Assembly (NCBI GenBank): GCA_028554645.1
Contig: JAQOOI010000017.1
Location: forward strand, 372,001 to 436,000
Direction: 5' to 3'
DNA: 64,000 nucleotides
Source of the DNA: Omphalotus guepiniiformis
Taxonomy: Eukaryota; Basidiomycota; Agaricomycetes; Agaricales; Omphalotaceae
Both the position numbers and the translations under genes were made by a program. The notes beneath the pieces are model-generated. The model saw nothing but the letters and a program-made list of their open reading frames with translations. It ran no database searches and had not been told where the DNA came from. Positions 12,170-23,065 of this stretch are shown piece after piece (positions within the stretch are counted from its first letter, which is position 1; every line of letters begins with the position of its first letter).

Positions 12170-13978
12170 ATGCCAACACCCTCTGGCAACAACCCAACTC
12201 AATCTAAAAGTCGACAGGTCACACTGAGCGACACGGGTGGGCTTCTAGGATACCAAACGAACCTCACCCCTCCGTCACAGCCCAGCCCAACAGACAACCC
12301 AGCTCCGACAACATCGAACACCACAACGACCACCGGAACCCAATCACGTCCACTCCGAAACAAAACCACCCAGGACTCCACAGGCAACAATCTCGATATA
12401 CTATATAAAAGAGGATTCATCCTACGCGATCCCAAGAGCTTCCAGCCCAATTGCGACGAATTACTAGATGCACTCACAGGCATAGCAGCAGACAAAAAAT
12501 CAGTAGTGGGAGAAACGGCGAAAATGTTGACCGCGCTCAGTCGCAGTCTCAACAGGGCATGGAAGGAATACCAAGCGGACTTCATCACAAACGAGGTAAC
12601 GTCTCAAATTCTACCTGCCATAGAGCAATTGAATTCGGTTTCAGACCTCAAAACTACATTTGAACAACACACTGCCACAACAACGGAACTGCTCACCAAT
12701 ACCCAATCCCAACTGGTCACTTTAACGAAGGATCTACACGACCTACAAGATGCCCTCCGTTCCACACCTCCAATGGGTACTCCCGACTCCACCATGAACA
12801 ACGCTACTCCTCGCACGTATGCGCAGGCCACCTCAGGACCACGCGCTCCGATGATCGACAATCAACGAATGAAAGCGCAGGAGGAAATACGACGACGGCG
12901 AATTATTCTATCCAGCCCTACCACCGGCTCAGGCGACGACCATAGCAAGCTCTCTCCATCCCAACTCGTCACCCGGCTTAACGACATCTTAGCAGAGATG
13001 GCAGCCCCGACCGAATATAAAGTGGTTCTTGCGACAACCCTCAAAGGCAACAACAAGATCCTCATGGAGCTATCTTCCACCAACGCGGCCGACTGGCTCA
13101 AACAAATCGCACACGAAACGGAATTCACGACACGTCTTGGCGGCTCGTATACAATTGCACAAAAGCATCACCCGATTATCGTTAAATTTGTCTCGATCTC
13201 ATTCCCAGCGGAAAACGAACGCGAACTTCGACAGCTAGAAAACGATAATGACTTCAAAGAGCGCAGCATAATCAAAGCTAAATGGGCTAAGTCTCCAGCT
13301 TACCGTCGACAGGGACAAGAAAAAGCTCACCTCATTCTTCACTTTTCAGACCCTGACACTGCGAACAAAGCTGCCATGTTTGGGATACTCTTCACCAAGA
13401 GCCACCTTCGATGCACTGCCGAAAAAGTCATCCCGGAAGAGATACGATGCTACCATTGTCAGCGACTAGGCCATTTCTCCCACAACTGCCCCAAACGAAA
13501 TGAATCGCCAACGTGCAGCGGTTGCGGAGGTGACCACGACTCGAAAAGCTGCACCACTGAATCCGTACGATGTGTCAACTGCAACTCCACCGAACACTCT
13601 AGCCGTGATCGTGACTGCCCCGAATTCATCAAACGATGCTCCCTTCTTCACATGCGACAACCAACCAGCACACTCCCTTACTATCCATCGACGGAAGAAT
13701 GGACATGGAACCCTTCACCTGCGAATGCACCTCGTGCATCTGAACCCACTAGGGAGTTTTCAGCTACCATTGAAGACCTCGCTCGTCACCAACAAACAAC
13801 GTTAGACGGTGTTCTTCGCCCACGCCGCTCCATCCTGAATGGTGCCAACAGCACCCCACTTGGCAAGCGTCATGCCCGTATCGACAACGAAGCCACGGCC
13901 GACCCACCATCTACGTCAGCAGCGCTAAGAACAACCCCAGAGTCCACCAGCCTTGACGGATGGGACAATAATGTCTGA
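12170..13978 (+). CDS. LINE ORF1 protein (Gag-like, zinc knuckles)
   Basis: 602 residues. The N-terminal about 110 residues are Pro/Thr/Asn-rich and disordered in character; residues about 110-200 are helical. A central region (about 230-420) carries a basic segment (RRRRIILSS) and an RNA-binding-like domain. Residues about 425-490 hold CCHC-type knuckles: CYHCQRLGHFSHNC, then CSGCGGDHDSKSC and CVNCNSTEHSSRDRDC, the last with longer spacing. Such proteins bind the element RNA and form the RNP. The stop overlaps the ORF2 start (ATGTCTGA, 13971-13978). No internal stop or frameshift is present. Confidence 0.9.
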   Translation: MPTPSGNNPTQSKSRQVTLSDTGGLLGYQTNLTPPSQPSPTDNPAPTTSNTTTTTGTQSRPLRNKTTQDSTGNNLDILYKRGFILRDPKSFQPNCDELLDALTGIAADKKSVVGETAKMLTALSRSLNRAWKEYQADFITNEVTSQILPAIEQLNSVSDLKTTFEQHTATTTELLTNTQSQLVTLTKDLHDLQDALRSTPPMGTPDSTMNNATPRTYAQATSGPRAPMIDNQRMKAQEEIRRRRIILSSPTTGSGDDHSKLSPSQLVTRLNDILAEMAAPTEYKVVLATTLKGNNKILMELSSTNAADWLKQIAHETEFTTRLGGSYTIAQKHHPIIVKFVSISFPAENERELRQLENDNDFKERSIIKAKWAKSPAYRRQGQEKAHLILHFSDPDTANKAAMFGILFTKSHLRCTAEKVIPEEIRCYHCQRLGHFSHNCPKRNESPTCSGCGGDHDSKSCTTESVRCVNCNSTEHSSRDRDCPEFIKRCSLLHMRQPTSTLPYYPSTEEWTWNPSPANAPRASEPTREFSATIEDLARHQQTTLDGVLRPRRSILNGANSTPLGKRHARIDNEATADPPSTSAALRTTPESTSLDGWDNNV

Positions 13979-16900
13979 AACACCATCTTTCCTCAACTCA
14001 CTGCGCATACTCCAAATGAACATGCATAAATCCAAAGCCGCGGCTTATGATCTCATTAACGAAACCTCCTCTTCTTCCGCACTTCACCTTGCTTACGATA
14101 TTTTATGTCTACAGGAACCATGGCAGGATGCATACAACAACGTACGACACGGCAACCGATGGCACCTGATATACCCCACGTCTCGCCTCTCTATCACGTC
14201 CCCGACACGATCTGTTCTACTCGTCAACAAAGCTTTAACCACCAACCAATGGCAGCAATTCGACATTCCGGGCACTAACAATGTAACCGCAATCCAATTT
14301 ACAGGCACCTATGGAAGGATTACTGTCATCAACATCTACAACGACGGCAACCACGACCTCACCCTCGAGCTTCTGCGAACACATCTCGAAAACAGCAGAC
14401 CGCACTATTGCACCAACGATAACGATTATGTTATTTGGGCAGGGGATTTCAACCGCCACCATGCACTATGGGAGCCGATGGAAAATACTCAACTCCTCAC
14501 AACTACCTACCAGAAAAAGGCCCAGGTCTTACTCGATCTTGTCACCGACTTCGACATGGAAGTAGCCCTACCTCCAGGCATCCCAACATTCCGCGCCGCC
14601 ACCTCGGGCAACTGGACACGACCAGACAATGTTTTCGTGTCACGAAACGCCAAACCACTAGTGGTTGCATGCGATACCTGCCCACATCTCAAAGGCCCTG
14701 AAGCTGACCATCTCCCCATAGAAACTATCATTGACGTTAACCTTCTTCCCACCCAGGACAAGACCACACGGAATTTCCGCGCGACCGACTGGGAGCACTT
14801 CGAAAAGCAACTCGCACCGAAACTACGCCGCATTGGTACACCATGCCCCATCACTAATGCAGAGGAACTTAACAGGGCAGTATCTGACCTCACCACAGCC
14901 CTACAGGAAACCATTGAGGCCGTCGTTCCAACCATAGAACACTCACAACACATCAAGCGATGGTGGACTGCAGATCTGACACGGATGAAGAAAACCCAGA
15001 ATCGGCTAAGTACCATCGCTCACAAACTTCGAACTGATCATGCTCACCCGATACACCAACAGCTGAAGACTCATGAGAAGGCATACGCGAGTGCCATCCA
15101 GGCTGCAAAACGTGTTCACTGGGAAACTTATCTCGATACCGTCACGCAGGACAACATCTACCAGGCCGGCAACTACGCAACAACCGATTGGAGCGAATCC
15201 AACCCAACCACTCTACCAGCGCTAACAGTAACAACTGGAAACACCACACATACCGTTACCTCTAATGAGGACAAGGCTGAAGTGCTATGCCAAACCTTCT
15301 TCCCTGAGAAGCCACCCCTCCACATACCCTCCACGACTAAACCCATTCACGAAACGGTCGATCATCCTCTACTCATCACCGAACAACGCATCTACCAGCG
15401 CCTCACATCTCTATCTCCTTACAAAGCCCCTGGTCCTGATGGCATACCCAACATAGTGCTAAAGGAAACTGCCCATCTCCTCACTCCATTCCTCCTCGAA
15501 ATCTTTCGGGCCATATGCACTCTAAAAATCTACCCTTCCGCTTGGCACCTCTTCATCACTGTAGTCCTCCGAAAACCGGGTCGTAAATCATACCGGGTCG
15601 CTCCTTCGTACCGCCCCATTGCGTTATACTGCACTATGGCAAAGGTCCTCTCTGGCCTAATTGCGGAAGACATCACCTTCTTCACCGAAAAACACCACCT
15701 CATACCCAACACTCAATTTGGAGGACGCCCAGGACGGATGACCACTGACCACATACACCTCCTGGTTAACCGAATACAGCATGCATGGCGAAACAAGAGA
15801 GTTGTTTCAGTGCTTTCACTCGACATTGACAGTGCTTTCCCTAATGCGGTCCCAGAACGACTTCTACACAACATGCGACGAAGAGGCGTCCCAGAGGAAT
15901 ATGTCCAATTCACAGAATGCTTGCTCAACGGTCGACGAACACAGCTTCGCTTCGGTGATTTCACCTCCGATATTTTCAACGTCACCAACGGCATTGGCCA
16001 GGGCGACCCTATCTCCATGATTCTCTTCCTATACTACAACGCTGACTTTCTAGACATTCCTCTAACGCCCAAACAAAAACAACCAACCTTCAGTTTTGTC
16101 GATGACATGTCGGTCTGTGCTGAAGCAAACACACTTGCCGAAAGCACAGCCCTGCTCCAAACCTTCATGGAAAAACGCAATGGTGGATTCGCCTGGTCCC
16201 GCCGTCACAACTCCACTTTCACGCCCATAAAACAATCCATCATGCACTTCTCCAGGCGAACGGTCCCTGACCCCTCCCGACCGGGGAAATACATGCCGGA
16301 ACCTCACCCCACTCTGTTCCTCCAGAACGAAGCCATTAAAGAGAAAGTTCACACCAGGATACTCGGCATCGAAATCGACAACAAACTCAACTGGCATGAA
16401 CAAAGGACGAATGCGGTCGCCAACGCTACAAACATTGTCATGGCCTATCACAGGCTTACTCGTGTTGCAAGGGGAATACCAATGAAACTCATGAGACGTC
16501 TTTACCTCACTGTTGTTATGCCCAAACTGACCTACGGAATTAGTGTCTGGTACACCCCGCCACACTATAACCCTCAGGCTCAATCCAGAAGACGAATAGG
16601 CTCTGTAACCGCTCTGAAACAGCTCACCTCAGTACAACGCAAAGCTCTATTGACCACGTCCGGCGCCTACCGAACCACTCCTACTGACTTTCTTGAATCC
16701 CAACTCAATCTAATGCCCATGGATCTCTACCTAGAGCGAAAATGCCACGACGCCCTCACCCGCATCTACACCCTACCTGCCTCACACCCCCTTCATCACA
16801 TCTCACGGACCTCCTATACCCGCCGGAACATCAAACGTTACCCTGCTCCGCTACACCTTCTACCTAGAATCCTGCTTCCTACCCCACCACATCGCATGGA

Positions 16901-17963
16901 AATCATCACCCCACCAAAACGATCACCCAATCATATATGTGCTTTCACCTCCCTCACTCCCCTTAACAAGGAGATGGCTGATAAACAACATCAACAATCC
17001 AGCCCTGATTTCAGTATCTACACCGATGGCTCACGATACAATGACGGCGTTGGTGCAGCAGCAATCCTTATGCGTCACGGCACAGTACTACGAAAACTTC
17101 GCGCCTACCTCGGGTCATCCAACGATCTCTCCTCCTTTGATGCAGAGGGAGCGGGTTTAATACTGGGATTTCATCTCATTCGCACCTCATCTGTTATAAC
17201 CCGTAACTCACGTGTTTCTCTGTATCTAGATGGCAAGTCAGCTCAACAGGCAACCCAGAACCGTACCACCAAGTCTGGCCAGCACATAACAGACCTCATC
17301 CATCACACGGCGGAACAAGCAGGCTGCCTCCCTGAGAATACCATAATACAGTGGATCCCGGGTCATGCTGGGATCCATGGCAACGAGCTAGTCGATGCGG
17401 AAGCCAAACGAGCGGCAGACGGCGAAAACAGCCGCACAACTCGCCTCCCATCTCACCTTCGCCGTCCCTTGCCAGTCAGCATATCGTCTGCACGACAACA
17501 ATGGAACGCTCGCGCGAATGAGCGCTGGATTAAACGCCTGGCTACGTCCCCACGCCACTCCCGAATCTTCACTACCACCACATCGAAATCCATACCCGGC
17601 ATCTACAAACGACTTAGCGGCCTACCTCGACAGACCGGCAGCGCTGTCATCCACCTGCGCTCCCGCCACATACCTCTTAACGAATACCTTCATCGTTTCA
17701 AACGGTCCGACTCCCCTAATTGCGCTCATTGTACCCTACGCGATGTTTCCAGCCCAGAGAATGTCCAGCACTATATAGTTGAATGTCCAACATATCGCAA
17801 AGCTCGTTTCCGCTTGCGAACAGCTCTGGGACAGCATGCAGACTCAATTGCCTACCTTACAAGCAAGACGAAAGGAATACTCGCCTTGGCCCGATTCATC
17901 AATGAGACCAGACGTCTTCACTCCACATACGGTGAGCTATCAATTGACCCTGTTAACGAATAA
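13971..17963 (+). CDS. LINE ORF2 protein: AP endonuclease, reverse transcriptase, RNase H
   Basis: The first ATG (13971) gives about 1330 residues; an in-frame TTG exists upstream but ATG is preferred. The N-terminal endonuclease/exonuclease/phosphatase domain shows LQMNMHKSKA, LCLQEPW, WAGDFNRHHALWEP and a terminal DHLP. The reverse transcriptase has SYRPIAL, QFGGRPGRMTTDHI, LSLDIDSAFPNA, GIGQGDPIS and the catalytic FVDD box. An RNase H domain follows with IYTDGSRYNDGVGAAAI, FDAEGAG, LYLDGKSAQQ and IPGHAGIHGNELVDAEAK, supplying the D-E-D-D residues. Near the C-terminus a CAHC...H...C cluster forms a likely zinc knuckle. It would nick the target and prime cDNA synthesis there. All catalytic boxes appear intact. 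Confidence 0.93.
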   Translation: MSETPSFLNSLRILQMNMHKSKAAAYDLINETSSSSALHLAYDILCLQEPWQDAYNNVRHGNRWHLIYPTSRLSITSPTRSVLLVNKALTTNQWQQFDIPGTNNVTAIQFTGTYGRITVINIYNDGNHDLTLELLRTHLENSRPHYCTNDNDYVIWAGDFNRHHALWEPMENTQLLTTTYQKKAQVLLDLVTDFDMEVALPPGIPTFRAATSGNWTRPDNVFVSRNAKPLVVACDTCPHLKGPEADHLPIETIIDVNLLPTQDKTTRNFRATDWEHFEKQLAPKLRRIGTPCPITNAEELNRAVSDLTTALQETIEAVVPTIEHSQHIKRWWTADLTRMKKTQNRLSTIAHKLRTDHAHPIHQQLKTHEKAYASAIQAAKRVHWETYLDTVTQDNIYQAGNYATTDWSESNPTTLPALTVTTGNTTHTVTSNEDKAEVLCQTFFPEKPPLHIPSTTKPIHETVDHPLLITEQRIYQRLTSLSPYKAPGPDGIPNIVLKETAHLLTPFLLEIFRAICTLKIYPSAWHLFITVVLRKPGRKSYRVAPSYRPIALYCTMAKVLSGLIAEDITFFTEKHHLIPNTQFGGRPGRMTTDHIHLLVNRIQHAWRNKRVVSVLSLDIDSAFPNAVPERLLHNMRRRGVPEEYVQFTECLLNGRRTQLRFGDFTSDIFNVTNGIGQGDPISMILFLYYNADFLDIPLTPKQKQPTFSFVDDMSVCAEANTLAESTALLQTFMEKRNGGFAWSRRHNSTFTPIKQSIMHFSRRTVPDPSRPGKYMPEPHPTLFLQNEAIKEKVHTRILGIEIDNKLNWHEQRTNAVANATNIVMAYHRLTRVARGIPMKLMRRLYLTVVMPKLTYGISVWYTPPHYNPQAQSRRRIGSVTALKQLTSVQRKALLTTSGAYRTTPTDFLESQLNLMPMDLYLERKCHDALTRIYTLPASHPLHHISRTSYTRRNIKRYPAPLHLLPRILLPTPPHRMEIITPPKRSPNHICAFTSLTPLNKEMADKQHQQSSPDFSIYTDGSRYNDGVGAAAILMRHGTVLRKLRAYLGSSNDLSSFDAEGAGLILGFHLIRTSSVITRNSRVSLYLDGKSAQQATQNRTTKSGQHITDLIHHTAEQAGCLPENTIIQWIPGHAGIHGNELVDAEAKRAADGENSRTTRLPSHLRRPLPVSISSARQQWNARANERWIKRLATSPRHSRIFTTTTSKSIPGIYKRLSGLPRQTGSAVIHLRSRHIPLNEYLHRFKRSDSPNCAHCTLRDVSSPENVQHYIVECPTYRKARFRLRTALGQHADSIAYLTSKTKGILALARFINETRRLHSTYGELSIDPVNE

Positions 17964-18444
17964 TCACGCTGCGCTTTAACAGGTGTCTACTTCTCAATGC
18001 ACACACCCATCTCCCCATCACCAACATTAGCACCCTTCATTTTCACCATACCTCCCCCTCTCCTTCCTTTCCTTCCCACCATATACTCTGCCAAATATAC
18101 CCCCGCAACGCAGCTTCACGAACCAGATCTCGACATTCGATTACACCCCACTCATCCATTTACTTAGTCTTACATATACTACACGTACATTACTTTCTCT
18201 TTCGTCCTGCGGAGCGTGCCCTGGCATCAGTCATCCAAGGGACTATGCACGTCAAACACCCCATCGACTTAACGCACGCACCCAATCTCCAAGTGGCCGC
18301 CAAAAACGGGCTAAGGAATGCCCGGCTCGTCGGGGGACGTAGTCCGTCGACGAGGCTTCCGGCACATGGGCCGCAGGGAGGCACTGGGCCTCTTGGTAGA
18401 TAACAGTAGTAGATGTGCATCATAGGCTTAATGGGCCTCCGCAC

Positions 18445-18453
18445 AATAAAATG

Positions 18454-18484
<31 letters not shown>
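18445..18484 (+). terminator. LINE polyadenylation signal and poly(A) tract
   Basis: AATAAA at 18445-18450 is followed after six bases by about 28 A residues, the last of which overlaps the right target-site copy. This is the retrotransposed 3' end of the element. Confidence 0.85.
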
Positions 18485-18488
<4 letters not shown>

Positions 18489-18498
18489 CGCACCCATC
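18485..18498. repeat. target-site duplication, right copy
   Basis: Exact 14-base match to 12010-12023. The next base differs (C here, G inside the element), which fixes the element's left boundary at 12024. Confidence 0.9.
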
Positions 18499-18504
18499 CT
18501 GCAA

Positions 18505-18700
18505 GTTGGGCCAATTGTTTGCAAGCGTCGCGAGGCGTATACGACCAATGTATATATACTCTTTATCGTAGTATCCTCTCTCTCCATTCGAAAATCTGTC
18601 TGTCAACGAGAGGGTAACCGGTTAATAGGTATGTCAATTGAAGTGGTCGATGCGGCAGTGGCAAGTGGCAGGGCTTTTGTTCACACACTAAGCGCCCACT
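18505..18700. promoter_or_regulatory. conserved upstream block of the surface-gene array (copy 1)
   Basis: Shares with 23066-23248, 25648-25840 and (inverted) 41423-41632 the ordered blocks GTCGCGAGGCG, TACGACC, CTCCATTCG, GTCAA..GAAGTGGTCGAT and CACACTAAGCGCCCAC. It is the distal upstream region of copy C, now displaced by the LINE. A promoter or enhancer role is inferred from its repeated position upstream of copies C, F and D. Confidence 0.5.
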
Positions 18701-19230
18701 AAGCGCCAACAGCCCCACCACTAGCTATGCAGTGAGTCCAGCAGACAACATATCTGTAGGGCTCGACTGTTAATTCTGTTCATAGATTTGAAGCAACACA
18801 GTAGCAACGTGTTTCAAGTTTCAAGGTACAATCTTTACATGTTGGATGTAGTGGATGGAGGCTGGATTTCTGTGATCCCAGGATGTCCCTGGCGCTTGAA
18901 TGCAGCTAGTTTGACCATTGGAGGTGTCTACGCACGTACACACCGCGGCACGACAGTGCTGCTCCGACTTGGTAACGTTCAGGATTGCTGGAAATACAAA
19001 GGTATGGATAAGTGTATAACGGAAGGGGTAATCTGTAACGCACCTCAGGAGTAAGGAGTAAGTAGGAAGCGACGAGAGTATTAGTCCGCGACTGCCGTCC
19101 ATTTCGTAAATCTCCGCTAACCTAAATCATATAGAAAAACTTGGGACAAACTGATATTGATATAAAGGGTACAAAGTTCGATCTGTATGAAGCGAATGAA
19201 GGAGCAGGAGACCACCCGAGTTTCAGTGTC
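18701..19230. other. intergenic between the displaced copy C flank and copy E
   Basis: Only short overlapping frames. The right end (about 19200-19230) is the 3' flank of copy E. No gene supported. Confidence 0.5.
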
Positions 19231-20842
19231 TCATCGTCGGACGGGTGCCGAACCAACTTCACTGCAATAATCAGGCGGAGGCTCGTCCGTCAATCCTCGC
19301 GCCCAATCCGAATCAGCTCGTGCTTCCAGGACTCTCATCCGTTCAATGAGTTGTCCCAACATCTCTCGGAGAGAACTATCTTCAGCAGAACTTAGCGCAA
19401 GTACCTGCTGTCGTAGTTGACCCGCCTCTTCCTGAGTTCGGGCTTGTCGTTCAGTGAGGGGCAACGATTGAACGGAAGGGGCGCAGGATTCGATGATACT
19501 AATCGCCTTCGATGAGCGTAAGACGGTATTTGTCTCGACCTGCGGGACGGAGATGTCATCAACAGACGGCTCTCGCTGCTCTATGAGTTTGAGGTCGTAT
19601 GGCTTTACGACAAGAAGACTGTCACTGCTATCCAAGCACTGAGACTCAGCGTCCTTGCTCTTGTGTCCTGCACGAGAACGACGCCGAAGCCACGCGGCCA
19701 GACGACGCGGCACCTTATTTGAATGTGTTCGTCGGTGTCTTCGACTAATACACAATACCAGCACAGCGACGAGGAAGAGAAAACCAACTATTCCGACCCC
19801 AATGCCGATGATCATTGTAGAACTTGGTTTAGATGATTCGGTGCCCGTTGGCGATGAAGATGGTGTACCAGCGCCGGTCTCTGAAGCCGTAGAAGTCACC
19901 AGGGCACTTGCAGTAGTAGTCGCTCCCAGACTAGTTGACCTTCACCAGGCTGCCATTAAAATAGTAATGAGATACACACGAAGGCGATTCATCGTTGCTG
20001 CTGCTGCTCCCCGAATTTCCACCGCCTTGATCATTACTACCACTCCCGTTGCCAATTGATCACCGAACAGAACATACAGTTAACTTTGAAAAACGTACTC
20101 ATTCGGAATTGAAGTTGTCGGGACACTGTTTGACGTAAAAGCATAGTCTGTAGTAGGCTGGGCGCTCCGTCTGTCGGTCCCCGATGATGTAGCAGCTGGA
20201 GGCGCGATAGTGACAGCCGCAAACGCTCCACCCAAAACCGATTCACTGTCCGTTGAAGGGCCCGGGGTTCCTGGTCTGAATATGAACATCATCAGTCATA
20301 TTGCAATCATCTCCCCCCCAAAAAATAGCACTTCAAACGAAATATACATACGTCAAATTATGAATCTGAATTGCCTCTATATTCGCAACCCTATGTGCAT
20401 TGGAAAACAGAGGACCATAAGTCAAAATCCGCATAATCGTGTCAATAACAGCACTTACCCTGTAATTGTAGCAGCAAGGGTAATCGTTACTTGACCCGTT
20501 GTATCATGATCACCTGTAACAGTCGCCATAGGCACTCCGCTATCGGGTGGAGCAGTTGGGACTTGAACAATGACAAAATCTTGAAGGTTGGGATCGGTTT
20601 TACTCCAAGAGATTGTAAGTGTGGCTCCGGCAGACACTCCATCAGTGGCACTAGGCCCAAAGATACTGAATCCATGAGCGTTGTCAGCTTGTACCAAAAC
20701 ACCTATGAAGAGGCCTAGGCTAGTTTCCGTTTCCAGAGGACGAAAGAAAAGAAAAAGAAAAACAAGGTCAGCACAGATAACTTTTAACAACACGAAAACG
20801 AAAACACACTTACCAGAGTCCTACACTAACCACGAGCTTCAT
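19231..20842 (-). CDS. surface-protein family, copy E (second ectodomain type)
   Basis: Exon 1 (20814-20842) gives MKLVVSVGL; the GTAAGT donor joins an exon whose phase yields LGLFIGVLVQADNAHG, completing a signal peptide. The ectodomain core is TLTISWSKTDPNLQDFVIV, clearly divergent from copies A, C and D but with the same W-S-[RK] element. Stalk exons follow, one Gly/Ser/Asn-rich (about 19975-20055). The 3' exon (19231 to about 19900) encodes a membrane helix (IGIGVGIVGFLFLVAVLVLC), a basic RRHRR segment and the conserved coiled coil ending EPPPDYCSEV (PPDY). Bases 19790-20125 are nearly identical to 22085-22460 in copy F, which suggests recent duplication or gene conversion. Function unknown. 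Confidence 0.7.
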
Positions 20843-21456
20843 AGCGCTCACGCACAAAAAGGTCTACTACACGTACGTCGACGTCGGAAGGGGGGTTGAG
20901 CCTGGGGCCTGAGGTTGGGGCTATCGAAGCTTCAACATCAGTTTGCAGGGGGACGATATTATCTATAGTATCTCGATGCTGTGGAATCTCATCGTCTTGA
21001 GATAATCATCTATCTCGAAGGACGGGCCCGGGAGATACCCTAGTGATTTATATCACGGTTAGCTCAATCAGATGTGGGTTTCCCACCTCATTCGAGTCTT
21101 TTCTGTGCTGCATTGGCATCAATCAACGACCCAAGGCCAGAGACTCCCAGTGGCTCTGCCACACAATTGCTTGCTACGGCATACAAGACAACCTCAACCT
21201 GATGCAACTTGAATCATCAGCAACGAGGTTCCATATGTGTATATATATATGCAAAAAAAGTCAAAAAAATATCATCATACACGGCTCATGAGGTGCGCGG
21301 GGACCCAACAAAATGTCCATCACTGTGACCCACAACAGAGTCAAACTTGTAGAATAAAATACCGGCAAGATCCCCCCCAACCACTTCGGTTTCTCGTAAA
21401 TGAAAGCGCAATGAAACAAAGCAAGCAAACAAATACAGCAAAAGCAAAAACGTCGC
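20843..21456. other. upstream region of copy E, no gene
   Basis: Short frames only. Parts resemble the region at 9400-9600 upstream of copy B2 (for example CTATCTCGA- and GTTGTCC-type blocks), suggesting a shared promoter of the E/B2 subgroup. Nothing else is recognisable. Confidence 0.4.
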
Positions 21457-23062
21457 TTAGACCATACCAGGCGGAAGGTCATCCGTTAACCCCAATGCCC
21501 AATTCGACTCATGAATCTGCTTCAACCGATCAACCTTGGCATGAATCTCTTCCCTCTCAGCTCTATTCGAAGATGAGATATCAACTTGCCCTTGAAGATA
21601 TATCATCCTAGATTGCAAAGGCTGTATATCCACTTCAATCTTCATCTGACGGTCAGTTCGCGTTCGTGGAGGCAATGCAGGCACAGGGAATAACCGCAGA
21701 CTAGTACTTCCACTAGTCGTAGTGGTATAAGTGCTTGTAGAGAGCCTCGGCGTGTTTCTATCGCGAGTCCTGCGTACAGAACTGGTAGTACTCTGCGAGC
21801 TCACAGTCGTGTCGCTTATGACCGAGCGTGCGGGAGTGGCTAGGAGAGGTGGCTGATACATGATTTTCGCCCTTGACGAATCATCGAGCTGCATTTGAGG
21901 CCCAAGAGAAGGTGGGGTGGAGAATTCTAGGTCTTTATTCGTTGTTGGGGCACCAGACGCGATCCTGGTCCATGGAAGTACTGAACCTGGACTGCGTACC
22001 ATCATAGCTTGCTCAAAGGTATGCGTTTGACGTCGTCTTCGATAGCGTATAAACAGGACGAGCACGGCGATGAGAAAGAGAAAACCATTTATTCCGACGA
22101 CAATGCCGATGACCGTCGCAGAACTTGGTTTAGATGATTCGGTGCCCGTTGGCGATGAAGACGGTGTACCAGCGCCGGTCTCTGAAGCCGTAGAAATCAC
22201 CAGGGCACTTGCAGTAGGAGCCGCTCCCAGACTAGTTGACCTTCACCAGGCTGCCATTAAAATAGTAATGAGATACGCACGAAGACGATTCATCGTTGCT
22301 GCTGCTGCTCCCCGAATTTCCACCGCCTTGATCATTACTACCACTCCCATTGTTCGAGTTGTCGCTGCTGTTGCCGATTGATCACCGAACAGAACATACA
22401 GTTAACTTTGATAAACGTACTCATTCGGAATTGAAGGTGTCGGGACACTGTTTGACGTATGAACAAGGGGTTCTTTGCATAGCTTTTGTGAGAGCTCGCC
22501 TTGTTGGAGGGCCACCCGTCGAAGTAGGATTAGTTGCTATTGCGACTTCAGTGGTGTAGAATGATTGCCCGTCCCTGAGGGTCGAACACTTCAGGTTAGC
22601 GAGGACTTCAAAGCACTTGCTTATACGCACTGGACATTAACAGCTAAAATTTCAAAGAAACTAGAGAGAATATCATTAGCACCTCCTAGCTCTAGACACA
22701 GATAGTTACTGACCCAGCACGATTGAAAAAAATGGGAGAAATTCCTTCATTCTTATCAGAGTTTGCGGACTGGAACTGGCGTTGATTTGACAGTCGGACC
22801 TTCCGCCTCATCGAGCTTGATTTTCTGAAAGTAGAACTCGACATCTGGATCTTTCTCGTCTCGAGACCACGCAACGCTGAAGGTCGTTTGTGCAGGAGGG
22901 ATTGAAGGAAAAGCGATATTGAGCGAGGAAACACCGGCCACGAACCAAACTGCAAAGAACATCATCCAGAGAGTGACTCGGATAAGTTTGAATAGGCATA
23001 CGCACAAAACAAGAGTTCTTTGTAGCCTGAAAAGACCTTATCATGCATACCTCAGCTGTCAT
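21457..23062 (-). pseudogene. surface-protein family, copy F: chimeric and frameshifted
   Basis: The ectodomain exon (about 22700-22960) is of the A/C/D type (SLNIAFPS, FSVAWSRDEKDPDVEFYFQK). The stalk and membrane exon (about 21950-22400) is nearly identical to copy E. The cytoplasmic tail (about 21457-21950) is different from both: a long Ser/Thr-rich segment, then RTDRQMKIEVDIQPLQSRM and SNWALGLTDDLPPGMV, closest to copy I at the right end of the window. In the ectodomain exon one base too many after TPVPV shifts the frame into RKL and a stop, while the expected SDKNEG block continues one frame over. The first exon also cannot be joined in phase. Either a pseudogene or an assembly error; its tail lacks PPxY. 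Confidence 0.55.
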
Positions 23063-23065
23063 CGA

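Larger units (their letters stand above)
12024..18484 (+). mobile_element. full-length non-LTR retrotransposon (LINE, Tad-like, APE-RT-RNase H)
   Basis: An about 6.46-kb element with a 146-base 5' leader, two overlapping uninterrupted ORFs, an about 490-base 3' UTR rich in possible stems, an AATAAA signal at 18445-18450 and an A tract from 18457. It is flanked by a perfect 14-base target duplication, as expected for target-primed reverse transcription. The order Gag-like ORF1 with zinc knuckles, then endonuclease-RT-RNase H-Cys/His knuckle in ORF2, fits the Tad/I group of fungal LINEs; the clade is inferred from architecture only. Intact ORFs and an exact duplication suggest a recent insertion that may still be competent. 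Both ORFs are richer in C and A on the coding strand than the surrounding genes. Confidence 0.92.

Noticed and set aside
14507..15016. 169-residue minus-strand frame inside the LINE
   Set aside because: Shadow of the endonuclease domain of ORF2, which is open and has all motifs on the other strand.
18190..18606. 138-residue minus-strand frame with a poly-Phe run across the LINE 3' end
   Set aside because: The Phe run is the LINE poly(A) tract read backwards; the frame crosses the element boundary and has no other support.
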